NCBI RefSeq assembly: GCF_000018365.1
Contig: NC_011529.1
Span: 744,001-808,000 of the forward strand
Length of the DNA stretch: 64,000 bases
Direction of reading: 5' to 3'
Origin: Thermococcus onnurineus NA1
Lineage (GTDB): Archaea; Methanobacteriota_B; Thermococci; Thermococcales; Thermococcaceae
The notes below the pieces were generated by a model, which saw only the letters and a list, made by a program, of their open reading frames with translations, ran no database searches and was not told the origin of the DNA. Each line of letters opens with the position of its first letter. The first letter of the stretch is position 1. The translations under genes were made by a program, and so were the position numbers. This document shows, in pieces, positions 42,939 to 50,851 of the stretch.

Positions 42939-44365
42939 CAGCCAACACCCCCAACCTCACTGAACTCCAGCTCTATGACCTTCTTGAGCACCTCAACGTA
43001 CTCGAAAGGCAACCCCTCAAGGATTTCGCTAATGAAGCCAAGCACTATAAGGCTCTTCGCTTCCTCCTCACCTATTCCGCGCGAGTTCATGTAGAAGAGC
43101 TTGTCCTCGCCGAGCTTTCCAGTGGTGGCTTCGTGGATTATGCTCGCGCTTGGCTCGTCGTTCTGGTTGTGTGGATAGGTGTAGGCCTTGCTCTCCTCGT
43201 CGAGTATGAGTGAGTCACAAGATACCGTCGCCGTCGAATTTTTAGCTCCCTTCAAGATCCTCACCAGTCCGCGATAGATGTTGATTCCGCCGTTGGCGCT
43301 TATGCTCTTCGAGACTATCTTGGAGCTAGTGTTGGGTGCGAGGTGCCAGGTTTTGGCCCCGGTGTCCTTCATGAAGGGCCCGTTGCTGAGCGAAACGACA
43401 TATTGAGCCGTCCTCGCCCCTTCTCCCTTCAGGACGCTCGACGGGTATGTGTAGGTTATCTTACTTCCTATACTCCCCTCAATCCACTCGACGTAGGCGT
43501 TCTCCTCGATTATCGCGCGCTTGTTGTTGAAGTTGATGACGTTCCTGCTCCAGTTCTGTATCGTGGTGAACTTGACGGTCGCTCCCTTGTGGGCGTATAT
43601 CTCGACCATTCCGTCGTGGAAGGAGAAGCCCTTGTACATCGGCGCAGAACAGCCTTCTATGAAGTGGATGTAGCTCCCCTCGTCAGCAACTAGGAGAGTG
43701 TGCTCGAACTGTCCTTCCAAAGCCGAGCCTATGACGAAGAATGCCTCAACCGGAAAAGGTATCCTAACGCCCTTCGGGACGTAGATGAAAACTCCACCGC
43801 TCCAGAGAGCGTGATGCAGTGCCGAAAACTTGTGCTCTCCGGCCGGAAAGACTCTACCAAAGTACCTCTTTACGAGATCAGGGTATTTCTGGACGGCTTC
43901 CTCCATCGGGAGCATGATTATGCCCATCTTCTCGAACTCGGCCTTGAGGTTAGAGTAGACGCTTTCGCTGTCGAAGACAGCCGTTAAGCCAGAGAGGAAC
44001 TTTTTCTCTATCTCAGGAATGTTCAGGCGCTCGAAGGTTCTCCTTATGTTCTCGGGCAGGTCCTCCCAGTCCCTGACCTCGTTGCCGATCTCGGGCTTGG
44101 AGTATAGGGTGAGGCTTTCAAGGTCGAGCTCCTCAACGCCGACTACCCATTTAGGCATGGGGAGCTTGTGGAACAGCTCAAGAGCTTTGAGCCTGTGCCT
44201 GAGCATCCATTCTGGCTCGTTCTTTATGCGCGAAAGCTCCTCTATCATGTCCCTGGTCAGCTCGCCTTTCAGCTCGATTTCCTTAGGATATGGCACTGCC
44301 GTACCAAGGATTTCCTCCAGCGAGCCGGCCTTGAGGATCTCCTCAAGCCTTGTCTGCCCTGTCAT
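42938..44365 (-). CDS. sufB: SufB, Fe-S assembly scaffold subunit
   Basis: 475 residues. Typical SufB features: YFGRVFPAGEHKFSALHHAL, the FIEGCSAPMY motif with conserved Cys, beta-helix repeats and a C-terminal 'HEATTGKLGEDKLFYMNSRG'-type segment that faces SufD. Forms the SufBC2D complex that assembles Fe-S clusters. GGTGA precedes ATG 44365. It overlaps sufC by 23 nt and sufD by 1 nt. No SufS or SufE is encoded nearby, as is usual in Thermococcales. Confidence 0.93.
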   Translation of the reverse strand: MTGQTRLEEILKAGSLEEILGTAVPYPKEIELKGELTRDMIEELSRIKNEPEWMLRHRLKALELFHKLPMPKWVVGVEELDLESLTLYSKPEIGNEVRDWEDLPENIRRTFERLNIPEIEKKFLSGLTAVFDSESVYSNLKAEFEKMGIIMLPMEEAVQKYPDLVKRYFGRVFPAGEHKFSALHHALWSGGVFIYVPKGVRIPFPVEAFFVIGSALEGQFEHTLLVADEGSYIHFIEGCSAPMYKGFSFHDGMVEIYAHKGATVKFTTIQNWSRNVINFNNKRAIIEENAYVEWIEGSIGSKITYTYPSSVLKGEGARTAQYVVSLSNGPFMKDTGAKTWHLAPNTSSKIVSKSISANGGINIYRGLVRILKGAKNSTATVSCDSLILDEESKAYTYPHNQNDEPSASIIHEATTGKLGEDKLFYMNSRGIGEEEAKSLIVLGFISEILEGLPFEYVEVLKKVIELEFSEVGGVG

Positions 44366-45086
44366 TGTCTTTCACCGCCGCGAAGCCTTTCTCTTCAATG
44401 AGTTTTACAAGCTCCATTCCGCCAGAAACGACAAGCCGCCCATCCTTGATGATGTGAACTCTCTGGGGATTGAGGTACTCTAGTATCCTGCCGTAGTGCG
44501 TGATTAGGAGTATGCTCGTCCCCTCGCGGTGGAGTTTGGCTATTATTCCCGCTATGACTTTGAGAGAATCGACGTCAACACCGCTGTCGGGTTCGTCGAG
44601 GATAAGAAGCTTCGGCTTCACAAGGTACGCCTGGAGCATCTCAAGCTTCTTCCTCTCACCGCCGGAGAAGCCGACGTTGAGCTCCCTTGAGAGCATCGAG
44701 CTGTCGAAGCCAAGCTCCTCAACGGCCCTAAATATCATGTCGTAGGCCTCAACCTCGTCAATGCCCCTGAGGTTCTTGAGCATCCTCTGGAAGAACTGTA
44801 TGACCTTAACCCCCTCGACTTCAACGGGGTGCTGGAAGCTGAGGAATATGCCCTTCTTAGCCCTATCTTCCGGCTTTGTGTGGGTTATGTCCGCTCCTTC
44901 GAAGAGTATCCTTCCCTTGACAACCTCGTACTTCGGATGTCCGGCAATCGTGAGGGCTAAAGTAGATTTTCCGCTTCCGTTGGGTCCCATGACCACGTGA
45001 AGCTCTCCTCCACCCAGTTCAAAGCTTACTCCCCGGAGTATTCCCTTGTCCGCAACCTTAACATGGAGATTTTCCACCTTTAGCAT
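44343..45086 (-). CDS. sufC: SufC, ATPase of the Suf complex
   Basis: About 247 residues, ABC-type ATPase. Walker A GPNGSGKSTLAL, signature FSGGERKKLEML, Walker B LLILDEPDSGVDVDSL and the H-loop ITHYGRI are intact. SufC dimerises to drive opening of the SufB-SufD scaffold. I choose ATG 45086, right after the GGTGATGG ribosome-binding site; ATG 45092 is an alternative, and the 22-codon extension to 45152 has no SufC character. First gene of the sufCBD operon, with a TATA box upstream. Confidence 0.93.
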   Translation of the reverse strand: MLKVENLHVKVADKGILRGVSFELGGGELHVVMGPNGSGKSTLALTIAGHPKYEVVKGRILFEGADITHTKPEDRAKKGIFLSFQHPVEVEGVKVIQFFQRMLKNLRGIDEVEAYDMIFRAVEELGFDSSMLSRELNVGFSGGERKKLEMLQAYLVKPKLLILDEPDSGVDVDSLKVIAGIIAKLHREGTSILLITHYGRILEYLNPQRVHIIKDGRLVVSGGMELVKLIEEKGFAAVKDNDRADKA

Positions 45087-45132
45087 AACCATCACCGTCC
45101 TTTCTTTACCCGAGTTTGTGTAGAAACGCACA

Positions 45133-45142
45133 CTTTTAAAAC
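45133..45142 (-). promoter_or_regulatory. TATA box of the suf operon
   Basis: On the minus strand GGTTTTAAAAG lies about 45-55 bp before the sufC ATG, a clear BRE/TATA-type element with a short leader and AAGGACGGTGATGG ribosome-binding site. Expected to drive sufC-sufB-sufD. Confidence 0.55.
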
Positions 45143-45236
45143 CTTTCTTCACAAATTTGTATACTTAAGAAATCCAGAAAAGGTAGAACCAATGCAAAAT
45201 GCAAAAGAGAGGCAGTGGAAAAGACAGGCAGAGGAT

Positions 45237-45761
45237 TTAGCCCTCTGACTGGAGGAGCAGGCCCGGAAGCTGCGGCTGCCTCTGGCCGAGCTCTTGGTCG
45301 AGCATGAAGAGAACCTGCGGACTGTCCTTTGCAAACTTGAGCTTATCAACGATCTTCTTGACGCTTGCCTCCTCCTCGACCTGCTCGTTGATGAACCACT
45401 CCAAAAATGCCCTCGTTGAGTAGTCCTTCTCCTCCTCGGCCAGAGCAGCGAGCTCGTTTATGCACTTGCTTATGAACTGCTCGTGCTCGTATGCCGCCTC
45501 AAATGCTGCCAGCGGAGACTCCCACTCTTTCGGTGGCTCCTTTACGGCCTTCAACTCGACCCTCCCATTTCTGTCGTAAATGTAGTTGTAGAATCTTAGG
45601 GCGTGGCCAAGTTCCTCCTCGGCCTGGGCCTTCATCCAGTTGGCAAACCCTTCCAAGTTGAGGTCCTCGAAATAGGCTGCCATTGCAAAGTACAAGTATG
45701 CAGAATAAAGTTCTCTGTTAAGTTGTTCATTTAGAGCTTTCAACATTCTTTCACTCAGCAT
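45237..45761 (-). CDS. Ferritin
   Basis: 174 residues, four-helix ferritin. The ferroxidase residues lie in [34 protein letters not shown] and a C-terminal [14 protein letters not shown] helix, giving the E-x6-Y, E-x2-H and E-x-x-E patterns of bacterial-type ferritin. It stores iron as a mineral in a 24-mer. GGAGGGTGATG precedes ATG 45761 (GTG 45770 is the alternative). A single gene between sufCBD and thiI; its neighbours suit iron handling. Confidence 0.94.
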   Translation of the reverse strand: MLSERMLKALNEQLNRELYSAYLYFAMAAYFEDLNLEGFANWMKAQAEEELGHALRFYNYIYDRNGRVELKAVKEPPKEWESPLAAFEAAYEHEQFISKCINELAALAEEEKDYSTRAFLEWFINEQVEEEASVKKIVDKLKFAKDSPQVLFMLDQELGQRQPQLPGLLLQSEG

Positions 45762-45828
45762 GGCCATCACCCTCCTATAGTTACACCCGGTTACTTTAAA
45801 AGATTTCTCCTCAGATTTTTGAAAAACT

Positions 45829-46920
45829 TTAAATTATTCCTTCCTTTTCCAAAATATCCAAGATCTTCAAGAATTCCCCATACTTCCCCTGAGTTACAAC
45901 TCTCTCTGGTCTGAAGGGACAATCACAGTAAGGGTACTCTAAAAAGGCTTGATATGTGCCAATTTCCCTCGCTATCTTAACTATCTCTTCCTTGTCCATA
46001 CCTAAAAGCGGCCTGTGTACTGGAAAGCGGACGCTCATGGTCTCAAAGTAAAGGTTAGCCAGTGTCTGAGAAGCCACTTGGCCAAGGGAATCCCCAGTAA
46101 CAATGCCCAGCGCACCTTCTTCCCTTGCTATCTCCGCGGCTCTCCTCAGCATAGCGACCTTGCACAGGACGCATGTCCATTCCAGCATGTTTATCCTGCT
46201 GAGGACGGCCACGTAGGGTCTCAGAACTTCAAAGTGGTTCTCCACAATGAGCTCAATGTCTTTTGGGGAGTAATCATTGAGTATCTCAACGGTTTTCTCA
46301 ACAACATTCTTTGCGTTCTTTCCCTGGTCAAAATGGACCGCTATTATTTCTGCACCCCTCTTCATCATGAGGAATGCGGCAACGGGTGAATCTATGCCTC
46401 CGCTGAGCAGAACCACAACCTTCCCCTGCGTGCCAACTGGAAGCCCACCGACTCCTTTAATCTTCTCAAAGAAGACGTAGGCCTTTCCCTTTATAATTTC
46501 AATTCCTATCGTGAGCTCGGGGTTTTCCAGATCTACTTTCCAGCCGAATTCTCTCACAATGAACGCCCCTATTTCCCTGTTAACCTCAACAGAAGTCTTG
46601 AGGAACGCCTTATCCAGCCGCTGGGTTTCCACCTTAAAGCTTCTCGGATTCAGGCCTTTCAGGGCTTCTTTCAGATAGTCCGGCACTTCCTCGTAGTTCA
46701 TCTCCCTCGCAGGCGAAACCGAAACAACGCCCGGGACTTTTGCAATAATCTCAGCCGCTTCATCGGGGGCCTCAATGAGGATTCGTCCTCTAATCAACCT
46801 CGCCTTTGCTTTAATCCCTTTCCTCTCTAAGGCAGCGAGGATGTTCTCTACGAGCCTCCTTTCAAACTCTCTTCTTTTGCCCCCCTTTACTGCTATCTCG
46901 CCATAGCGTACCAGTATCAT
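45829..46920 (-). CDS. thiI: ThiI, tRNA 4-thiouridine sulfurtransferase
   Basis: 363 residues. NFLD plus THUMP domain (about 1-165; [18 protein letters not shown]) followed by the PP-loop adenylation domain with [24 protein letters not shown] (Cys-x2-Cys) and a later [11 protein letters not shown] segment provide further cysteines. There is no C-terminal rhodanese domain, as in other archaeal ThiI. It adenylates U8 of tRNA for thiolation. ATG 46920 follows GGGTGGTTG; it starts immediately after the stop of the E1-like gene, so the two are coupled. Confidence 0.93.
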   Translation of the reverse strand: MILVRYGEIAVKGGKRREFERRLVENILAALERKGIKAKARLIRGRILIEAPDEAAEIIAKVPGVVSVSPAREMNYEEVPDYLKEALKGLNPRSFKVETQRLDKAFLKTSVEVNREIGAFIVREFGWKVDLENPELTIGIEIIKGKAYVFFEKIKGVGGLPVGTQGKVVVLLSGGIDSPVAAFLMMKRGAEIIAVHFDQGKNAKNVVEKTVEILNDYSPKDIELIVENHFEVLRPYVAVLSRINMLEWTCVLCKVAMLRRAAEIAREEGALGIVTGDSLGQVASQTLANLYFETMSVRFPVHRPLLGMDKEEIVKIAREIGTYQAFLEYPYCDCPFRPERVVTQGKYGEFLKILDILEKEGII

Positions 46921-46921
46921 C

Positions 46922-47896
46922 TCAACCACCCAAATAGCGTGCAAAGAAGTTTTTGGCTTCCTTTTCGTCCTCAGCACCGCGGATTATCATCCTGCCGCTC
47001 GTAAATATCAGGATCTCAGCGTAGTCGTCCTCGAACTGGATGAACTGCGACGTCTTGATATACTCAATGCCGAGGGCATCGAGCCTCTTGGCGAGCTCAT
47101 CAAGGTCTATGCTCATCCGTTCGGGGGGAGTTATTTGAATCGAACCGTCACACATGTGCTCTATCTTCATCTGCTTCTCCAGGAACGTGAAGTTGTGCCT
47201 GACACAGACCTCACAGTCCTCCCTCCTCGGGATCTCCACCTTCTCAAAGTCGAGTGTCTTGGTGTCGAAGAAAATCAGCTCACTCTTCACTTCCCCACCT
47301 AAGAGAATCTTAGCCGCTAGAGTGACGGCCAGCGAAGCAGCCAGGGGAGGAACGTAGCTCATAATCCCTGCGACGGCGCACGTTGGCATGGGTCTTGAGG
47401 GCAGCTTCGGCATCAAACAGCGGAAACAGGCAGTCTTTCCTGGAATTATGGGCATCAAGTTACCGTAAGTCGCCAAGATACCGACGTAAATCCACGGTTT
47501 GTTGCTCTTCACCGCATAGTCGTTTATTACCTGTCTCGTGTAAATGTTGTCCGTTCCGTCTATAATGAGGTCAGCTTCGTCCAGAAGGTGCACCGTTGAC
47601 GGGTTTAAGTCCTCAAAGTAGCCAATAACGTTCTCAAAGCGCTCCTTCAGGACTTCCACTTTGGGCTTTCCTACATCATCACTCGTATATATAGTCCTCG
47701 GAAGGTCGCTCTCGTCTACGAAGTCTCTGTCTACCACTATTATTCTTCCAACGCCCAGTTTGTGGAGGAAGTAGACCTCCCAGCTCCCCAGTGCTCCGGC
47801 ACCTACAACTGCAACCGTGCTCTCGCCGAGCTTTCTTTGGCCATCCATACCGATTATCGGGAAGTGCCTCGAAAAGTCCATCTTTACATCCACCAT
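46922..47896 (-). CDS. E1-like ubiquitin-type activating enzyme (ThiF/MoeB/UbaA family)
   Basis: About 324 residues. Adenylation domain: VVGAGALGSWEVYFLHKLG (ATP binding), VVDRDFVDESDLPR, and the conserved DGTDNIYTRQVIND. Zinc pairs CFRC and CEVC are present, and a candidate catalytic Cys is in PMPTCAVAGIMSYVPP. A 75-residue C-terminal extension (after CVRHNFTFLEK) is a Thermococcales trait. It activates SAMP/MoaD/ThiS-type proteins for sulfur transfer. Start ATG 47896 after GGTGGGAGC. Cotranscribed with thiI, suggesting joint tRNA or cofactor sulfuration. Confidence 0.88.
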   Translation of the reverse strand: MVDVKMDFSRHFPIIGMDGQRKLGESTVAVVGAGALGSWEVYFLHKLGVGRIIVVDRDFVDESDLPRTIYTSDDVGKPKVEVLKERFENVIGYFEDLNPSTVHLLDEADLIIDGTDNIYTRQVINDYAVKSNKPWIYVGILATYGNLMPIIPGKTACFRCLMPKLPSRPMPTCAVAGIMSYVPPLAASLAVTLAAKILLGGEVKSELIFFDTKTLDFEKVEIPRREDCEVCVRHNFTFLEKQMKIEHMCDGSIQITPPERMSIDLDELAKRLDALGIEYIKTSQFIQFEDDYAEILIFTSGRMIIRGAEDEKEAKNFFARYLGG

Positions 47897-48028
47897 GCTC
47901 CCACCATTGGAGGCTTCTACGAGGCTCAAAAAAGGCTTTTGAAAACCAAAAGTTCTGGACAGTTCTGGGAAATACCAACTTCGGAAAAGGATATTAATGG
48001 ATTCCAGGAAATTCTTGTCGGTGGTGGC

Positions 48029-48568
48029 ATGGAGTTCTTCGAAGTGTTGAGAAAAAGGAGGAGTATAAGGCGCTTTCAGGATAAGAAAGTCCCGGGGGAG
48101 CTGGTAGAAAAGCTTCTTAAGGCTGCTTTCCTTTCACCGAGTTCATACAACAAAAGGCCCTGGCACTTCATAGTCGTTGATGATAAGGAAAAGCTTTGGA
48201 GGCTCTCAAAGGCAAAGTTAGGCGCCTCTGGGCTGGCGACGGCACCTTTAGCCATCGTCGTGACGGCGGATGGTGAGAAGAGCGACGTATGGATCGAGGA
48301 CGCTTCCATAGCGGCCGAGCATATACATCTCGCGGCCGTTGCCCTGGGTCTGGGATCCTTCTGGGTGCAGATTAGGAACAGGATGCACAACGAGGAGAAG
48401 AGCGCCGAGGAATACGTGAGGGAGCTCTTGGACATTCCAGAAAACTACCGCGTTCTCTGCATTATTGGCGTTGGCTATCCAGCGGAGAATAAGCCGCCCC
48501 ACGGCGAAGAGATCTTCGAGTGGGGGAAGGTCAGCTATAACAGGTTTGGCATGCCATTTGAAAAATGA
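48029..48568 (+). CDS. Nitroreductase-family flavoprotein
   Basis: 179 residues. FMN-dependent nitroreductase fold: EVLRKRRSIRRFQDKKV at the N-terminus, SPSSYNKRPWHFIVV, IAAEHIHLAAVALGLGSFW and the final GVGYPAENKPPH. All are family signatures. Reduces flavins, quinones or nitro compounds with NAD(P)H. The open frame extends upstream to 47762 but is antisense to the E1 gene; GGTGGTGG sets the start at ATG 48029. Own promoter in the 130-nt gap; monocistronic. Confidence 0.88.
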   Translation: MEFFEVLRKRRSIRRFQDKKVPGELVEKLLKAAFLSPSSYNKRPWHFIVVDDKEKLWRLSKAKLGASGLATAPLAIVVTADGEKSDVWIEDASIAAEHIHLAAVALGLGSFWVQIRNRMHNEEKSAEEYVRELLDIPENYRVLCIIGVGYPAENKPPHGEEIFEWGKVSYNRFGMPFEK

Positions 48569-48677
48569 AAGCATCCGATTTCCTTTACATTTTGAAAACT
48601 GAAAAACTTGGAGACTTTTCACATTAGAAATAGTGAGACCAAAAAGATGTACTTCCGAAACACTTTTGGGTGATAAG

Positions 48678-48884
48678 ATGAAAGCCAAGGTTTGCAAGTT
48701 CTGTGCTGGTGATTACCTGGAGGAAGTGGTCAAGCTCCTCCAAGAGAAGGGCTATGAAGTCAGCGTTGAGGAATGCATCGGTTTGTGCGCCAAATATGAA
48801 TGCGGCAACATAAACGTCATAGTTATGGAAAGGGAGATTTCAACAAGGAGTTTTGAAGAATTCATAAAGGCCCTGGAGGGGTAG
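48678..48884 (+). CDS. Small five-cysteine protein (DUF1450/thioredoxin-fold ferredoxin-like)
   Basis: 68 residues with Cys6/Cys9 (VCKFCAG), Cys33 and Cys37 (ECIGLC) and Cys42 (YECG). The beta-alpha-alpha-beta order with a middle Cys cluster resembles DUF1450 or thioredoxin-like [2Fe-2S] ferredoxins, though I cannot assign it firmly. GGGTGATAAG precedes ATG 48678. It ends 2 nt before a DsrE-like gene and, 390 nt later, a thioredoxin-CcdA protein, all on the same strand: a possible thiol or sulfur relay. Confidence 0.7.
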   Translation: MKAKVCKFCAGDYLEEVVKLLQEKGYEVSVEECIGLCAKYECGNINVIVMEREISTRSFEEFIKALEG

Positions 48885-48886
48885 AG

Positions 48887-49216
48887 ATGGTAAAAGCGCT
48901 TGTTATAATCTCCAGTGAGGACGAAAAAGCTCTGGTAGGATTCATGTGGGCTACCAATGCTTTGAAATACAAGTGGGTGGAAGACGTTGAGGTGATACTT
49001 TTCGGACCAATCGAAAGGAATATCGCAGAGGGGGATAGGAAATTTCTTCAGTGGATTGAGAAGCTGAGGGAGCTAGGCAAGCTTCCCCTTTCGTGCAAAA
49101 GGATAGCCGAGGATGGAGGTTTTGCAGTAAAGCTGGAAAAGTACACCAGAGTGGAATACGTGGGGAAGATAATAGCGGACTACCTCGAAAAAGGTTACGT
49201 CCCGATGACTTTTTGA
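48887..49216 (+). CDS. DsrE-like sulfur-carrier family protein
   Basis: 109 residues with the DsrE/TusD-like alternating fold: ALVIISSEDEKALVGFMWATNA, then VEVILFGPIERNI and a C-terminal LEKGYVPMTF. Cys in LPLSCKRIAEDGG is a candidate persulfide carrier. It follows the five-Cys protein by 2 nt with GGGGTAGAG as ribosome-binding site, so both belong to one operon. The family passes sulfur between proteins; partner and end product are not evident. Confidence 0.75.
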   Translation: MVKALVIISSEDEKALVGFMWATNALKYKWVEDVEVILFGPIERNIAEGDRKFLQWIEKLRELGKLPLSCKRIAEDGGFAVKLEKYTRVEYVGKIIADYLEKGYVPMTF

Positions 49217-49275
49217 TGAAAAAAGCTTCAAGAAAAGATTTTTATCCCGTAAATTTATTATTTTGGGTGATATTT

Positions 49276-50571
49276 ATGAGGAAGTTGCTCCCAATCATAT
49301 TCATTTTCATGCTCTCGATTGGATTTGCTAAGGCCGGTGAGGTAAAATACGGCGAGCTAACCTTTCACGATGTCTCAACCGTGGAAGAGCTGGATAGCCT
49401 AATCAGGGCCCACGAGGGTGAGTACTTTTTCATCTTCTACCACTCGGAGAGCTGTCCAGCGTGCAACTACATGAAGACAAGCGTTTTCCCGACTGAGAAA
49501 TCTAAGGAGACCCTTTTGGGATTAAACCTTGTCTCCATCGACGTTTACAAAGCGCGCTCCCTTACAACGCTCAGATACAGGGTTTACGATGACGTTGTGG
49601 TCATCCAGCCCGACAACGCCGGTTACTACAGGCCAAAAACTCTGGGAGAAGAGATAAGTGTCGGCGTTCCGGGAACACCAACAATGGTGATATTCAAGGT
49701 CGAGAATGGCACCAAAATCCTGAAGGGAGTAGCGATCGGTGCGCTCAATCCTAATGGTTTGGAGTTCTTCGTGAAGACCGCGGTGGGAAACGATGAAAAA
49801 CCCCAAGGAGGGGAACAAACTCAAACCACGGAAACTGCAACGCACCGTGCCCAGGAAGATAACACAAACCTAACTCTCGCGGTTCTCCTGCCGATATTCT
49901 CGGCTGGAATACTGAGTGTCTTCTCACCCTGCGTTCTGCCCCTCATAGTTGGCACTTTCTCCCTCACTTTCGCGAGGAGGAGCGTGGAGCTGATAATAGC
50001 TGGCATGGTGTTATCTTTCGCCCTCCTGGGCGCTCTGGCGGGTAGTTTTGGTTCCTACGCGGCCCAGATAAAGGGAGCCCTGTACCTCATAGGCGGTCTC
50101 GGCTTCATAGTGATTGGCCTGGGCTTCCTGAGCGAGAGCGTAAGCGCCAAGCTTGAGAGGTTCCTGAGCTTTTCGGCATCGGATAAGGTGGCGTCGAAGA
50201 GAGGAAAGCTGTATGACTTCGCCCTCGGCTCGGCCTTGGGGGCCACATGGCTCGGCTGCATAGCCCCTTACGTCGGCTTCGCCGTCATTACTGCCGCACT
50301 AAGCGGGGACACACTCAAAGGAATAATCGTGATGGGAACCTACGGCCTTGGCATGGGGCTGACGGTTTACCTGATTGTCTCCTCGAAGGACTTGGGGGAC
50401 TGGATAAACAGGAAGTTCCTCTCCGGGAGGATAAGCCTAGGCAAGTCTGGCAAAGCAAAGTGGGAGCGGGCCTTGGGCGTAATCCTCGTGCTCCTCGGCC
50501 TGCTTATGCTCACAGAACTCACGCCGTTAAAGCTCTGGAGCGCCCTCTTTGAGGGCCTTTCAAAACTCTGA
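49276..50571 (+). CDS. Exported thioredoxin domain fused to CcdA/DsbD-type membrane transporter
   Basis: About 431 residues in three parts: signal segment (1-20), an extracytoplasmic thioredoxin-like domain (about 25-185) with active site HSESCPACNYM (Cys60/Cys63) and cis-Pro loop GVPGTPTMVIF, then a six-helix CcdA domain with FSPCVLPLIVG in TM1 and LGCIAPYVGF in TM4, the cysteine pair that moves electrons across the membrane. It resembles a compact archaeal DsbD delivering reducing power outward. GGGTGAT precedes ATG 49276, with TTTTTATC as TATA 30 bp earlier. Confidence 0.88.
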   Translation: MRKLLPIIFIFMLSIGFAKAGEVKYGELTFHDVSTVEELDSLIRAHEGEYFFIFYHSESCPACNYMKTSVFPTEKSKETLLGLNLVSIDVYKARSLTTLRYRVYDDVVVIQPDNAGYYRPKTLGEEISVGVPGTPTMVIFKVENGTKILKGVAIGALNPNGLEFFVKTAVGNDEKPQGGEQTQTTETATHRAQEDNTNLTLAVLLPIFSAGILSVFSPCVLPLIVGTFSLTFARRSVELIIAGMVLSFALLGALAGSFGSYAAQIKGALYLIGGLGFIVIGLGFLSESVSAKLERFLSFSASDKVASKRGKLYDFALGSALGATWLGCIAPYVGFAVITAALSGDTLKGIIVMGTYGLGMGLTVYLIVSSKDLGDWINRKFLSGRISLGKSGKAKWERALGVILVLLGLLMLTELTPLKLWSALFEGLSKL

Positions 50572-50588
50572 GGAGGTGGAAGTGTCCG

Positions 50589-50705
50589 GTGCTCTTCTAC
50601 GAGAAGGACGACGAAACCTACGTGGCCATCAACACCGTCAACGACGTGCTCGACATAATTAAAGAGCCCCTTGAGGTCGTTAAAAGCGTTATTGAGGATC
50701 TTTAA
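50589..50705 (+). CDS. 38-residue small protein downstream of the CcdA fusion
   Basis: Short ORF MLFYEKDDETYVAINTVNDV plus an amphipathic helix ending EVVKSVIEDL. GTG 50589 lies 8 nt after GGAGGTGG, and the frame before it (WKCPV) is open without a start, so an older, longer version beginning Met-Lys-Cys-Pro is conceivable. It begins 18 nt after the CcdA stop, thus in the same transcript. Beta-hairpin plus helix is likely. Too short for family assignment. Confidence 0.5.
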   Translation: MLFYEKDDETYVAINTVNDVLDIIKEPLEVVKSVIEDL

Positions 50706-50851
50706 CGAAGTTGTCTCACCTTTTCTTTTCCATTATTACAGAAAATCAACGTCAGCGAGCAGGATTTTTAGGCTTGCAAAAGAAAATTATGTAAATCTAA
50801 TCCGCAAACCTTATGATGTTGAAAGTCGAACTTAATCCGAAGTGATGTGTT

